Shown: piece by piece, positions 25,763 to 39,700 of the stretch
Numbering within the stretch: the first letter of the stretch is position 1
Layout of the letters: each line of letters starts with the position of its first letter
Source: Lunularia cruciata
Lineage: Eukaryota > Streptophyta > Marchantiopsida > Lunulariales > Lunulariaceae
Reading direction: 5' to 3'
Assembly: GCA_948567375.1 (NCBI GenBank)
Contig: OX419756.1
Coordinates: forward strand, 8,003,001 to 8,067,000
Length of the DNA: 64,000 bases
Notes under the pieces: model-generated
Told to the model about the DNA's origin: nothing
The model's database searches: none
The model's input: only the letters and a program-made list of their open reading frames with translations
Made by a program: the position numbers and the translations under genes

Positions 25763-26058
25763 TGTTACACCGTTATCTCGAATATATATAGGTAGAGAAG
25801 AAGATACACAAGTAGATCAAGTCACTCATCACCGTAGTCTAAAGTGGTGACTAACCCAGAAATGGTGAGTAAAAGATAAACGGCGACTAAAGGATTAACT
25901 CTATAGGTAGGGAAGAAGATACACAAGTAGATCGGGTCACTCATCACTTTAGTCCAAAGTAGTGACTAACGAGAAATGGTGAGTAAAGAGTAATCGGTGA
26001 CTAAGGATTAACTCTCCTGCGTCCATTAAGCACTAAGCGTTGTGATATTTCATTGACA
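25763..26058 (-). mobile_element. Copia 3' LTR (candidate)
   Basis: Read on the minus strand, a purine-rich tract (GCTTGAGGGAGAG) is followed at once by TGTCAATGAAATATC..., and the segment ends ...GGTGTAACA. These are the TG...CA borders expected of an LTR next to a polypurine tract. The LTR contains two imperfect 125-bp units (25788-25912 and 25913-26016). The Copia pol remnant lies upstream in the same orientation. I saw no matching 5' LTR, so the element is probably 5' truncated. Confidence 0.6.
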
Positions 26059-26333
26059 CTCTCCCTCAAGCTAATATCAATATAACAGCTAAACTCCTAG
26101 ATGAGATCTGAAATATTTAAATTTATCTCTAGTAAATTTTTTTGTGAAAATATATGCGATCATATGGAGGAATAAAGGGATAGTGCAGATTTATTTCTCT
26201 AGCCAATACCTTTTCTTTAATGAAATGATATGGACCTCTATATGTTTGGTCCTTACATGAAATACTAGCAAGTTTAATATTGTGCATAAGATTATAGGAG
26301 CATGAAATATATATCCTACATCTTCTAATAAGG

Positions 26334-26653
26334 TGTGAAGCCAAATAGATTCACATGTACCTATATTAGTGGTACCCCTATATTCCGCTTCTGTTGATGA
26401 TCAACTAATTGCAAAACTTCCAAGGTTGAAATATAACCTGATGTTGATATTCAATCTTGAGCACTTCCTGCCCAGTCCGCATCAGTAAAATCTTGTGAAG
26501 CCAAATAGATTCACATGTACCTATATTAGTGGTACCCCTATATTCCGCTTCTGTTGATGATCAACTAATTGCAAAACTTCCAAGGTTGAAATATAACCTG
26601 ATGTTGATATTCAATCTTGAGCACTTCCTGCCCAGTCCGCATCAGTAAAATCT
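26334..26653 (-). repeat. Exact 160-bp tandem duplication in Copia RNase H
   Basis: The 160 bases at 26334-26493 recur exactly at 26494-26653. On the minus strand both contain a Copia RNase H pattern (ADWAGSAQD, TSGY). As 160 is not a multiple of three, the duplication breaks the frame; its identity shows it is recent. Confidence 0.9.
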
Positions 26654-27720
26654 TGTATAGTGGGTAACCCACCAGCTGAATCGTGAATACCAAATTGGAT
26701 GGTAAACTTCATATAAGGTAAAATCACTCCGCATCAGTAAAACCTTGTACAGCACGGAAAATCCTTCAAACTTTGAACTATATCAAGATCTGGCTTCCTT
26801 GGTGCTTGCAAAAATCACCTCACTAGACGAAACGTAGCTTAGATCTGGTCTAGTAAGAGTTAAATAAAACAGACTTCCAATGATATGTTTGTACATATTT
26901 GGATCAGCCAACAACTCACCATCTTTGACATTTAACTTAACAGAAGTTGGGAGAAGAGTAAAAATAGGCTTACAAGCCATCGTACCAGACTTCTCCAACA
27001 TGTTCAGAGAATATTGGCACTATAGTATCCAAAAGTTATTGCCATCTTGAATAAACTAAACACCCAAGAAGTATTTGAGTTCTCGTAAATCTTTTATGTT
27101 GAACTCTCCTTTCAACATAAAAGATCTCCTTTCAACTGATATTGTACTTGCCAAATGAGATCTTTACAACTATCAGTGATGATAAACAAAACCATATTGT
27201 CACCAACTTGTACTTTGTACAGTGAAGAATCTGAACTGCAAATTTGAAATCTAATGGATAAAAGATAAGAATTTATCTCAGCAATCCAAGCTCTTGGACC
27301 TTGCTTAAGCCCATTAAGAGACTCTTTCAATAAGAATTTTTTTTTTGGATATCTTGGATCTTCATATCCAAGATTTTTGATCATGTAGACCTCCTCCTCA
27401 AAATTCCATTGAGGAAAAGTGTTGAAGTCTCATCAAGCTCTCTCATCAGTTGAGTCCATCTGATAGAGCTTCCACTTATTGAAAGTGGCTAATGCTGAGA
27501 GAGTATGAATTGATAACATCTTGGAAACATGGCTGAAAGTCTCATCAAAATTATTTCCATATTGTTGTGAGCAACTCTTGCCACAAACCTTGCCTTGTAC
27601 CTACTCAAGCTCCATGGCTTGCATCCAATCTGCATGATGCATCATTTCTTCAAGAGAATTTGGTTCTCTTTCTTATATAGCCTTTACCATATATGCATGA
27701 TGTTGGGCTAAAATCCTTCA
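26334..27720 (-). pseudogene. Ty1/Copia polyprotein remnant (RT-RNase H)
   Basis: Minus-strand pieces occur in the right order: CSQQYGNNFDETFSHVSKM and LSALATFNKWKLYQMD (27430-27570); EEEVYMIKNLGYEDP then LLKESLNGLKQGPRAW and SDSSLYK (27112-27410), the fingers-palm region of Copia reverse transcriptase; SGTMACKP...YKHIIGSLFYLTLTRPDLSY (26800-27001); then RNase H. Stops and frame changes separate the pieces, and the catalytic FVDD-type region is damaged. Integrase and gag were not recognised. The copy is non-functional and belongs with the LTR at 25763-26058. Confidence 0.85.
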
Positions 27721-28649
27721 ACTTGAGAATGTCTCACTGAATATTTAACCCTTGTACTTGTCCTTTCTTGTTCATGCTGAGATGTGTGTGATGCTCCCAT
27801 TTCTTCTAAATTTTCTTTATTGACCATATCATGCTCAAGTGCTAAGAGAACCAAGGAGAATGATAAGATTATTGGGAGACATGCATGAGAAGATAGGTAC
27901 TTGGAGGAGTGACCTTGGCAAGTTAGGATAGGAAAAGTACTCAGAGTGATGTAGGATAATCCCGAGTACTTGCAAGCAAGCCTAATTGCTGGATGTTCAG
28001 ATACTTGGAGTGATGTAGGATATCCCGAGTGATGATAGGAAGAAATAATTTGGAGGTCACATGAGCTCCATGGCCAAGTACCAAGGTGGCAAGAAAATTT
28101 GTGTCACATAGGAGATGAGAAGCACTTAAGAGGTGTGGAATGACCTAGAGTACCTGAGGATGGAACATCACTTAGAGTGCTGAAGGACCATTGGAGTGTT
28201 TGCAGGAGTTGCAACACTTGGAGTGCCGGTTGGTGAGGCATACAGACTAGAGTGCCAAGTGCCACCATGGCACTTAAAGGGAAGAACTGCCAGAATTTGA
28301 AATCACCTCCAATGGCACTTAACTCTAATGGTACTTGCTGCCATGGGCAGATTACCTACAAGATAACCATTGGCACTCAACTGACAAGTGTGGCACAAGA
28401 AAAAGTGGTTGGCAAATGAATTTTTGGCACATGGGAGAGTGACTTTGCCCAAGGGCAACATGGAATACATTTGCCTACATAACAATGAGTGTCTGCATGC
28501 TTTGTAACAGCTAGAATGCTGAAGAATGACCGTGGTGTATAAATTCAAGTGCCTAGCTTGCAGTGGCACTTTTTGCAATTCAACTCATCTCCCTAGGTGA
28601 TCAAGTAGTGTCTTGCAAAGCTGTAAATTAGTGAGTGCTTGGATTTGTT

Positions 28650-31600
28650 TCTGAGAGTGACACTTAGTATGATCTTAGATACTTGGTAAGAAGAGGGGTA
28701 CTCGGCATAGTACAACATTAGCTCGTAACATCCTTTTGTGTGCAAGAATCATTGTAGTCACTCCCAAGACTTATAGGAAGGCTCTTGAGGCCATCCTTAG
28801 ATCCCTTTCTATGAAGAAATGGGATTTTTACTATAGGATGGATGTTATTAGAAGTAAGCACTTAGGATTCCTACTTTGGAATTGGGAGTTATCAGACTTC
28901 CACATGATTCATGAAATGAGAGGTAAGAGAGAGAAAACTTCAAGGGAAATGTGGTGTAATCCATGGAACAGGACCAAGGACCATTGGCAAGTGGTACTCA
29001 ACCTGGATGCTAGGTTTGCAGAGGCCATGAAAATAGACACCAAAATTTTCAGACAAAGAATTGACCCCCAAAGTTTAAAGCCACTTCAATAGTAAATACT
29101 CTAGGAACAATGGATGGCATGTAGCTAGTTACAGGAACCCTGCCAAACAAAGCAATTATGAAACTCTTCAAATAGAAACAAACTACCTATTTAACCAATG
29201 GCCAGTCAGTGTTCTTTGATTACATGTATGTAGGAGAGCCTTAAGACTGGGCCAAAATGTTTGATAAGCAGTGCAAGCTCCTACACTGAGATTTTTAAGG
29301 CAAAGGGGGAGTCACGTATCTTGCTTCCTTTACAGTGCTTTACTACATGGGGATGAACTTCTTAACCAAGGAAGAGAGAAAGAGGTTCTCTACCCACTTT
29401 CATTTTGTAGGTTATTTCAAGGAATAACCTAAAGGACCTACCCAGATTGCCAAGTACTGACTAGTGGATGCTAAGTTTGCAAAACATGCCAATTGGTGCA
29501 TGTAGATGAAGAGGTGGTCCTGCCCAAGGCTCCAAAGAGGAAGAATACCACCCCACATAGCAACCTCTTCCTCTAGCCAAGAAGTCAAAGGCAAGTACCC
29601 AAACTATTGAAGTGTCCTCTTTGGAAGATGGAGTTGAGGACATTGAAGCTGATTAAGATGAAGTCAAGGAGGAGTAGGAGTCCGTCACTCTACAAGAATC
29701 TACCTCCACCTCAAGAGATAATGAAGAAGGAGAAAAGACTTGGGAGGATGCTCAATCTGCTCCTCAAGTGTAGGACGAGGACATGGACAAGGAGCCCAAA
29801 GATGAAGAAGAAAACTTTCTAGAAGAAGAGGTAGTGCATGAGCTAGCATCTTTAAAGCCTACAATTCTAGAAGAAGTTGCAATCTAAGTACAAGATTGGG
29901 TGAGTGCTCAAAGGACCAAGAACTTTGGCCAAGAGAAGAAGAGGAGGCCAATGATCAAACAAAGGAGGATGATGCATCACCAACAATGCAAAAGAAGAAG
30001 AGAAAATTTACATTTTTACTGATCTTCATGAAGTTGCACCAAAATTGCAAATCAAAGTAAGGGAGGCACCTACAACATCCACGTCGGTGCAAGTGCAAGA
30101 TGGCATGAACTTCATCATCCACTCAATGGGTCTAGCCCTGCACTTGGTGGAAGGACTAATGCTCCAGTACTAGACCAAGTGCCATGATGTGTTGGACTAC
30201 ACCATATTGATCAAGGCCATGCACAAGGAGGTGTCACAACTCACTTGATGTTCCCTTAGGTAGATTTTTTGTTTTTTGTTGTTGTTTTGCCCAAATAAGT
30301 GCATTATGTTAAGTAGGATGATGCTTGAAGGAATAAAGTATGGCTTATACCTTAGTCATCACAAAGCTCCTAAAGAGTCATAAAGGAGATGTTTGGACAA
30401 AGGTACTATGAACATGAGTGTGGGATGACATGTTGAGAGCCACCATCAATAGGTAACGCTTCAACTTCCTATTTAATGAGGACTTGACACATAGGATAAA
30501 GAACAAGTTTTGGTCTCCATCAGTCCTTGTGCTGCTTCACTAGAAATGCTTGCCAAATCTCAAACATATTGATTGAATTGTATAAATGCAGCGCCTCAAA
30601 GGAAGTAAAGTCCGATCAAATTGTCTTGATGCTCTAACCATTCTTGGAGCACTTGAGTTGTGTGGATGGGAACATTTTAGAAGTGAGAAGAGCTTAGAGC
30701 CTTTGTACAATTTGAGGAATTGTGAGAGCAGGTGATTAGGATTGAGAGTATGAACTGAGGATTATACTCAAGTTGTGCTGTTCTAACATGATATCTCTCC
30801 CAAAGAAGATCTTTGGTGTCATAATGTCATCACTCGGAGTAGGTGCACACTATTGCTATGCTGAGTACCTAAATTCAACACATTTCTATTTCCTATTGTG
30901 GATTTGGCATTCCCCAAACCTCCTAACAGTAAACCTCCAAACAGTAGTGGAGACTCAAGGAAAAAGAAGAACCCAAAATTCTCCCACTTGAGAAGAAATG
31001 TGTTTGCATGGGCTGAGGAGCACTAGCAGAAAGGGGTAGGGTCTGATTCAACACTAGGGGTGATGCACATTGATCAAGAATGGCCCCAACCATTGGAAAA
31101 AATGAGAAGAAGTTTGAATCCTTGTTCATACACAAGAAGATGGGGAATGGTTGGAAGGTGCATGGATATCATGACCATGCTCAGTGCACCACTATCTCTT
31201 TGGTGATGAAGTTGTTCAGATCTTCACAAAAAAGAAAGTTACCTTCTTCCAATTAATGCATGAAGGAAAACCCATAGACTAGGCAAAGATGTTCTGTCAT
31301 CACACCCAAGAGCTTACAGAGAAGTTGCAAATGATGCGAGGACCTACTTTCCTCTCACCATTTGTGCTGCATTTCTACATCAAGATGAGACTACTACATA
31401 AGGAGGAGAGAAATCTCTTCTTGGCACATTGCTATTTCTTGAGGTATTATCAAAACCAACTAGGATATGAGGTGAGATCAAGAAGTATAAAGATTCCTTC
31501 ATGAAATTTCAGAAGATGAGTGCCTATTGACAAGGCTGCTTGAGAGGGAACTAGCAAACAAAAGGCGGTTGTGACTTTGCCAAGGACTAGGAAGAGACAC

Positions 31601-33790
31601 AAGCATCCTCCAATAATGGACTCTTTGGAGGATAAGACTTCCTAGGCCAATGACAAATCTCAACCGTGTGATGAAGGGGTGACCAAGACTCATTAGGTGG
31701 CCCTAGTGAAGCCATTGTGCTCATAGCACAAGAGAAGGAACCTTTGCCGACTATGGGAGTAGTGCCCCTAGAGCAGAAGAACTCATTCTCCAATATCAAG
31801 ATGTCTTTTGAGAAGGCGGAAGTAGAAGCAGATGCGGGAGTGGAGGTCCAATCTGCTCTCACAATAATGTTGGAGTAGACATGCCAGACTAGGCCATCCC
31901 AAACCAAGGAGATGTTGTGGTGGATGACAAGGAGGAGGTTTTGATATCCCAATTATAGAAGAGGACTCCTTCCCCAACACCAATACACAAAGAAGAAGTG
32001 GCAGTACAGGTTTTGGCTGTTCCTCAAGAAGACCCTTGTTAGGTGGTAATTCCACCTCAAGAACTGATGTTTGAAACTGCCCTACCCTCACCATCCCAAG
32101 TGAGTAGAAGGAGTTTTTTGAGTAAAGAGAAGGGAAAAGGACCAAGAAGATGGGTGTCCTTGGACCTAGACCAAATTATTATGGAATTGACTCCCCTCCT
32201 AAGAGTGCTAGACTCAAGGAGGCAATGGTGAATGAGTCTCAAACAAAAGAAGGGAACCAACAAGCACCTCGGGAGCACCAGGAGTGCAGCATGCTTTGAT
32301 GGTCTTCACCCCAAATTAGGACCTTCTGCTTGTTAGTAGGTTTGTGCTGACCTCACCACAAGAGGCACTAGAGCCTAAGTTGAACATACTGGTGTATACG
32401 GAGTGGCCTTTATGTACACTCTCAACTATCCTTTGTTGTCATCTTGAGTTGTCTTCATGTCGGGAAGTATTGAAGACTTTGGGAGAACTACTCCTTGCCT
32501 ACCAAGAAACTGATCTTTTGGTGACAGACCACAAGAGATTGATCAATTTCTTGCAGTTCCACATCTAGACTACCACATGGGAAAAACATTTGGTGGAGAG
32601 AGAGTTGGTCAAAGCGAACACACAAAGCTTGGAGCCCAACTCATGAAAATCAAGGGGTATGGTGCATAGGACAACCAAAATTGGGACCTAGGAGAATATC
32701 AAGAGATGGCTTGTCTCCAGGAATGGTTGGCACGGGCAGAAGGGAGAGGTTAGTATGGTGACCATGGCCTTGGGGCACCATGAAGAGGGAGTGGAGCACC
32801 ACAAAGAGAAGAAGACCTGATTTCCTTGAAGGCTCAAAATTTTCACCTTGAACCTACTCTTTAAAATAGGGAAGCACCCTTGAAGACAAACCAATGTGAG
32901 TTCACAATGCTATCCAACAACTACAAGGCTTAGAAGTGTGACAATGGCACGGTGCTAATGAAGCACAGAAAGGAATTATGGAGCATCAAGGCAGACCTTG
33001 CAGTGATGAAGGCATGGTCTGCTCAACAAGAGAAGGCCTCTATGGATTACAAGACCACACAAGAGGAGAGTTTGACCACATAAGAGAAGGATTGAGAGAT
33101 CTCCAAGATGAAGGAGGAGATAGCAAGCTCAAAGCAACAAATTACCAAACTAGACTTCAATTTGACAACTATCAAAGGTAGATCCTAGTGGCAAGTAGAG
33201 GGGATGAAGAAGAAGCATGCCAAGAGGTTGGATGCTAGGGACAAGGAGTTGATGTCTCTGAAGAGAAGTTGGATAGTTTGTGGAGGGAGAAGGCGAAAGG
33301 GAGCAATCTTGTGATGCCACCTTGGAAGTAGCCAAGATGTGCATCAAGGAGTTGTCCATGATCTTGATGGACCATGAAGACATGGCCAACATCCTCCAAG
33401 TAAAGTTATACAAAAAGTGGAGATGGAGTTGCAATCCATCCATGATACTCTAGACAAGGAACAATTGTGAGTTCTTATAATCATGGAGGACACTACTAAT
33501 AGGCTAAAGACTCAAGTGGAATTGGCTATTATGACCCAAGCTCACCAAGCTAAGCTGCAAGAATTTTAGTCAGAAATACACACCTTAGTAGCCAAGATCT
33601 TTCCACTAAACATTAACCAAGCTAGCAAAGAAGCTGCACAAGCATGATGATGGCAAGTTCAAGAGTGTCTTATGCAATATCCACCACAAACTAGAAGAGT
33701 ATAATGAACATGTCAAGGAGCTGATATGGAAGTATAAAGGAGAAGGAGGGTCAAGGAAGTAGATTGTGATGGGACTTCATTATGATGGAA
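28650..33790 (+). mobile_element. Decayed mobile-element ORFs, at least two diverged copies
   Basis: A nearly open plus-strand track at 28736-29530 encodes a globular stretch (WDFYYRMDV, DWAKMFDKQCKLLH, YYMGMNFLTKEERKRFS) and then Lys/Glu-rich acidic sequence to about 30240. A second copy at about 31240-31480 has the matching patterns (ID-stop-AKMF, then FVLHFYIKMRLLHKEERNLF), followed by more charged, coiled-coil-like sequence around 32970-33760 (AWSAQQEKASMDYKTTQEES). Most in-frame stops sit where Gln, Arg or Trp would be expected. I do not recognise the element family; a gag-like or accessory ORF of a plant retroelement is possible. Confidence 0.5.
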
Positions 33791-36700
33791 CTTCATTAGG
33801 TTGAGGACTTCATCATGATGGGATGTCTCCACTATCATACTTTTCCTTTTTCTCTTTGGGAACATATAGGGTGCATAGTTATGGAGAATACAAATTAGAG
33901 GCTAGAGGTAAACCCAAAATTACTTGACTAAACATGCATGTTACCCAACCATTAGAACACTCTTTTCTCATAACTAATATTCTTGCTATTAGGAAGGGTA
34001 GTGACGTGCAACCTAACCTATCATCACAACACACACTCTTGGTCTGTTGATCATCACTTCTAGCACTACCAATAAGAAATACACAACACTCATAGAAGGA
34101 AAAAAACTAAGAACACATAACACTCTTAGAAGGAAAAATACTAAGTGCAATGCCTGCACACCAATCCAAACCAATTGGGCGTACAAATAGACATGCAAGC
34201 ACAAAGAGAATCTAATCACAAGAATACGGCAATAACTCTATATTCTTTTTTGTCAAAAAGAGCTTTAGAGATTTCCCTTTGTCATCAAGCTCATGTCAAC
34301 CTGTACTCCAAGTCTCATCCAATCTGGACTTCAGATTTTGACAAATTTCTACTCCAAGTGGATAATTCCTATGTCTTCTTGAGAGGGAACACTCTGCGCA
34401 ACTCATATGTTTAAAAATATTTTTTTGTAGCTTAGATTCAAGTGTTCTAAAATTCAATGGAAAGCTTATGAGATAATCTTTCCAATGATATAAAAGAGGC
34501 CTCAGTCAGATCACTATAGCTTCCCTGACAACCTCTCAAATTTGGCCATGTTTTTTGCAACTTTCACCTTAATTTCAAAACCCTTATTTTAGGGTTTGCT
34601 CTAGTTCTTGGCAACTTCTTCCCAGATTTTTGATTCAAAATTACACTTGATCATTAGAAACAATCTTGCAACCTGAAACTCTCAATCATAGTCACAAGAT
34701 AGGAGAATTGACATCCAATCAAGATAGAAGATAAAAATTATTGTATCTAGCTTATGATAATACTTACAGTAGAATGTTTTGCATTATATCTCATTGTCCA
34801 TAAATCTAGAGCCAATCAATTTTTCACAATAGCTGCTTGTGTTCTTGTTTAAATTCCTAAAGCATTTTTGTAGCCTAATCCAATCCGAGTCCCTAGATGT
34901 GGATCAATTCTTAAGTTGGTCTAACTTGTGAGCTCTATAGATCCAAGTATACTTGATACCTAGGTATACTCTAACCTTGAAGACCTATATATTGACCTAT
35001 ATACTTTGAAGAGTGTACTCTAACCTTGAATCCTCTACTTCAAGAATTCACATGAAACCTTCACATAGAGGTGTAAACCCTAACCAACAATAATTTTGGA
35101 AATTTTCATAAGGGGACTCAAACCACAACTTGGGGGTGACCAAAATTCTGAACCTGATCATCAACTCTTCTCCACTACCTTACATCTCAAAAGCTTCAAC
35201 TTCAATCTATCAGATCTAATTTTCCAAAACTAGATTTTCTTATTCTCAAAGCTATAATAGTTCTGACTACTCTCTAACCCCACGGACAGATCATGAAAAT
35301 ATTTCAAGAAGTTCCCCCAATTGCCTACTTTATATTCTTGGACATGAATTCTACACTCTTAACTCAATTGATAATATCCCTCTCAAAATCTACTCAAATC
35401 ATCTTATTTCAATCTTCAGATTGTAGCTTGTTAGCTACTCTGTCCAACCGTGGTCTTCACTCCTCAAATGCTTTCTCCAAACTCCCTTGATGGTCAAAAC
35501 CTCTATACTCCTTCTCTTGGGACCCAATCTCTTGGAAATTTGTCTTTTAGTTTATTCACTTTTTGACAAATGGACCTCACAACTCACCTTGAAGCTTATG
35601 AGCAAAAATTCAGGCATTCCCCAAATATAAAAGCACATAGATTGTCAACTTCCAGACACGTTCATAAGTAGCACCAAAAGGACAATAGGATCCGGGTTTC
35701 ACATCACCAACTCCATGAATACTGCCCCAAAATGTGACACCATCCAATCCAGTAAACCATCATGGTGTAAAATCGGAAGCCTTATGAGAAAAGGGTTTGG
35801 GAGTGGCAGATCCGGAACATGTAACATCTCATGCTCAAATGCCGTCTCTGATGCTCTAACACTCACGCTCTACTACAACTCTCACTCCGAATGTCCTCCT
35901 TCCCCTTGAGACTCCTTGATTAAAACACATCCGTCTCTCCACTCTCCCTCACCTATATATATTAGAGCCCTTGAACATGATAAGATTATAACCCACATGT
36001 CCAATTGCATACATGTCCATAGATTGCTCACATGGTAATGTCTCATCCTGTCAGATCTGTCACACAACCTACTCCACTAATGTAGAGATAACCATGGGCT
36101 ATGCAAACCACAACATAACACCGCATGATGAAATGCATAGGAATTTTTTGAGCAATTAAGGCTATGTACACTAAAATTGATTCTTTTGTAAAAATTTGAT
36201 TTTTAGGACATTTCTCCCAATGTGTAGCTAAATTCATAGTATTAGTAGAGTGTATAGTAAGCACCTCTTTGCAGGTGGCATTGCTATAGCATTTAATCTA
36301 TAACAACCCATTAGGTAAAATAGGGTTAGTCTTAATTCATAGTAATGGGGTTGTGGCATCCACAATTGTGAATGCACCCCATCTTGTTGAAATGGAGGGT
36401 ATAAGGGGAGTCACCTTGATTTAATACGGATTTAGTTAGCATATATTGGAATTCCATCTCATACTTGTCTGTTCAAACTTGTGAATGTGCAATCATTTTG
36501 CTTATGTGTTTGCAAAGTTGACTTATTGTGAGGATGATGCCTAAGGACCTATTAGATCATGAGTGTATCAATGTCAATATGGTGTATGTTTTGTGATCAT
36601 TGAATCAAGTGGTGGTGAGAAGCTCAAATTAGGAACACAAGTGTTGAGGTGTGAGAGGGCAATCAGGCTTGTGAGTTTTGAAGAGTTGGAATGATGCATT

Positions 36701-39700
36701 GAGAGCCATGACAGCTATGAGTGTCATAAAGTATCATGAGTAATAAAAAGCTCAATATAGCATAAAGTATCATGAACCTACAATATAGTGGAAAAAAGTG
36801 CCTTCTGGGAAGGTTAGAATGCTCTCATTGGTGTTGTGGTATGCATCATATAGGTAACGGTGAAGGAAAGATTTTTGGGGTAGATGCCAACATAACAGAC
36901 TGATCATGAGATTTAGGAGCTCTTGGAATGAGATATCATCAGTGAATGTGATTTAGTGGTTTTATTTTTATTTTAGTGTGCCACAAAAGGGTACTCTACC
37001 TTCTTTTGGGAATTGTCTTGCCCAAGAGGTTAAATACATATCAATAGTTGACTTGTGACAAAGTGACACTTTCCCTTCAATCCTAGCCAATTCCAAACCA
37101 TATCCTTGTGGGAATGACCTATTCTTACCAAATATATTGCAAGTATGCTGACATCGGGCTCTCACAAGAGATTTACACTTGGAAGGCCAAAGAGGACTTG
37201 GTGAAGGAGGAGGCAACAAAGGCTATAGACATGTACAGGGAAAGGTTGATGGTAAGTGCCTTGATGTAGGAGAACTAGGAACTAAAGAGAAGAGGTGCTA
37301 TTGTTGGGAATGAATGAGATGATCAGTCATTTGAGACCAAGAAGTTTAAGGGAGATTGGAAGGCACTTCACCTCAAGTTTGAGCAGTTTAAGAAGGAAGC
37401 CAAAGACCAACTTCACAACAAGTGCCAAGAATTAGACAACACTCAAAATGCTTTGCAGAAGAAACATGACAGAGAAGTGATGCTAGAGCCATAGATGCAA
37501 CAATATTGGATGGAAGTGGTAATTCAACTAGAAATTTGCAAGGAGGCAATGAAATAATGAGTGAATCATGTAAAAAGCCTCCAAGTGCTAGAGGAAAAGA
37601 AGCCCGCATGGAGCAAGCAGTAAAAAAAAGAGAGGAAGATCAATTGAAGGCACAACACAAAGTAGAAGAAACCCAGGCCCTATTCATGGAGATGCTAAAG
37701 AAGAAGGAGTAGTGCGGGCCTTGAGAACTAGATGCCATGAATTGAGGATGTAGTCCAACACTTGTAGAATCAGGCCTACTAGGAGGAATGCATGAACAAC
37801 CTATCCTTGCACTTGAAGGAGCACTTAGATAAAAAGTTTAATGAAGTATGCAAGACCTTCTTCTTGGAAATTGCTAGGTATGAAGCACATACATATCAAT
37901 TAATTATATACTTGAGAGGTGAACAAATCTCTTCATGTCCCATAGCTCCAACCCAAGTCACTCCCCAAAAGGAAGTCCTTCAATAAGATAGACACTCTTT
38001 AGAAAGGATTAGATACTCAATTTGTACAATAGTTGAGCACTTTGATAGGCCAGTCATGCATGCACTTAGCATTATATGTATTTAAGAGGAGTGCACTCAA
38101 AGTTGAGGTGCACTTGGTGTTGTAAAGAGTTGAGGAGAAGTGCACTTGGAATGGCATTGCACTTGAAATTGTATATACTGGAAAAGGAGGGCCCTTGGGT
38201 TTGTATACTAGTTAGATTAAGCGGGGTCTGATATCTCCCCTAACATATGCAGGAGCCTAATCATTCTGAAGGTGATAAGGATAAGATATGATTAGGATAA
38301 TAGAATCAACGATGGACGGTTTAGACTTAGATATTTTAGAATTCACTTGATGATTTTGCTCCCTCCAGCTTGGGAGCCAAACTTGTATATAAGGTAAAGT
38401 GCTATTGGGACTTGTGTTGTTCACTCATTCTTTTATTACAAGTGAAGAGTGCTCTCACTTCTTTGCAAGTTGAGTGTCCTACATTTCGCGTGCTATTTCA
38501 ATGTCTAATCAAGAGTAGAGGTGAGGAATTTCACAATAGGTCCTCAATGCTTAGTGCCAGGCAGGTACTTGTCCTTGATTAGGTGTGCATTGAAGAATTT
38601 GAAGGAGTGAGATTGTGCAACAAGTGGATTGGGAAGCTCACTTTGCAAGAAATACCATGGAATAACAAACTTTAGACATGAAGTAGTAACAAGCTCAATC
38701 TTGCAAGTTGTGCCTTTTGGGAAAGGTAGAACAAATTTACGTAGTTTGCTCCTTTGGAATGGAATGGAACTCGGAGTTGAATGAACCATCACCTTTAGCA
38801 GCAATCTTGGCCAGATTTTAGAGTGAAAGTGATTAGTTTTTGATTGATGATTTTATTTTTGTTGTAGTGCACCATAAAGGACACTATCCTCTTATGAGTT
38901 TGGCTTCTGTCCAAGAGGTTAAATAGGAGATAATAAACAAAACATGATTTGTGTGTTTCACTTCACTTCCAGGCATTTCCAAATAGTATTCTCATGGGAA
39001 CAAACTATTATTATTGACTATACATTGACATTAAGCTATGACAATGTGCTACTTGTAGCCTAATCTAAATTACTTAGAAATTTTGAACTATGTGGTTGAC
39101 ACACCATTTGTTCCAGCAAAGGAGTAGAAATATATGTTATTTTGTAGCACATGAGAGATGGACTATCCCCACGGGCATCAAAGGACTAGAGATTTGTACT
39201 CTTCCTTGATGGAGCAATAGTGTCAACATACACTACATTCTGTCTTAGTTGACCCGTCCATTCTTTGAGGCATTGGAGCACGTCTTTGCTTTTGCTCCAA
39301 CAATGGTATAGGCTCTTGGATCTTAACTTGACCATGAATTAGTGCATTCCAACTCACACTAGCTACTTTACAATGATGAGGTTCTACCCAGGTTTGGTCC
39401 ACCCGTCTTCATCTTTATTACTCACTTGTGAGTGTAGTTCTACACTAGATGCAACAATGATCCATATGACACTATGTCCTTTTGGAGGACAAAGGTGCCC
39501 ATGATGCCATCAGGGATACAATGTTTGCTATGGCACAAGAGAGTGTATGCCTTGCTTGGAGGAAGTGCTCCTCGTGCTTTGTAGACAACACATGTCAGAG
39601 CAGACTTATATTTGGTCCAAGATGATCATGTGGCAATGGCAAATGTTGTAGTTACAGATCCTATGCTGTCATGGGGAACGTTTGGTCTTGAGAGTGCGCC

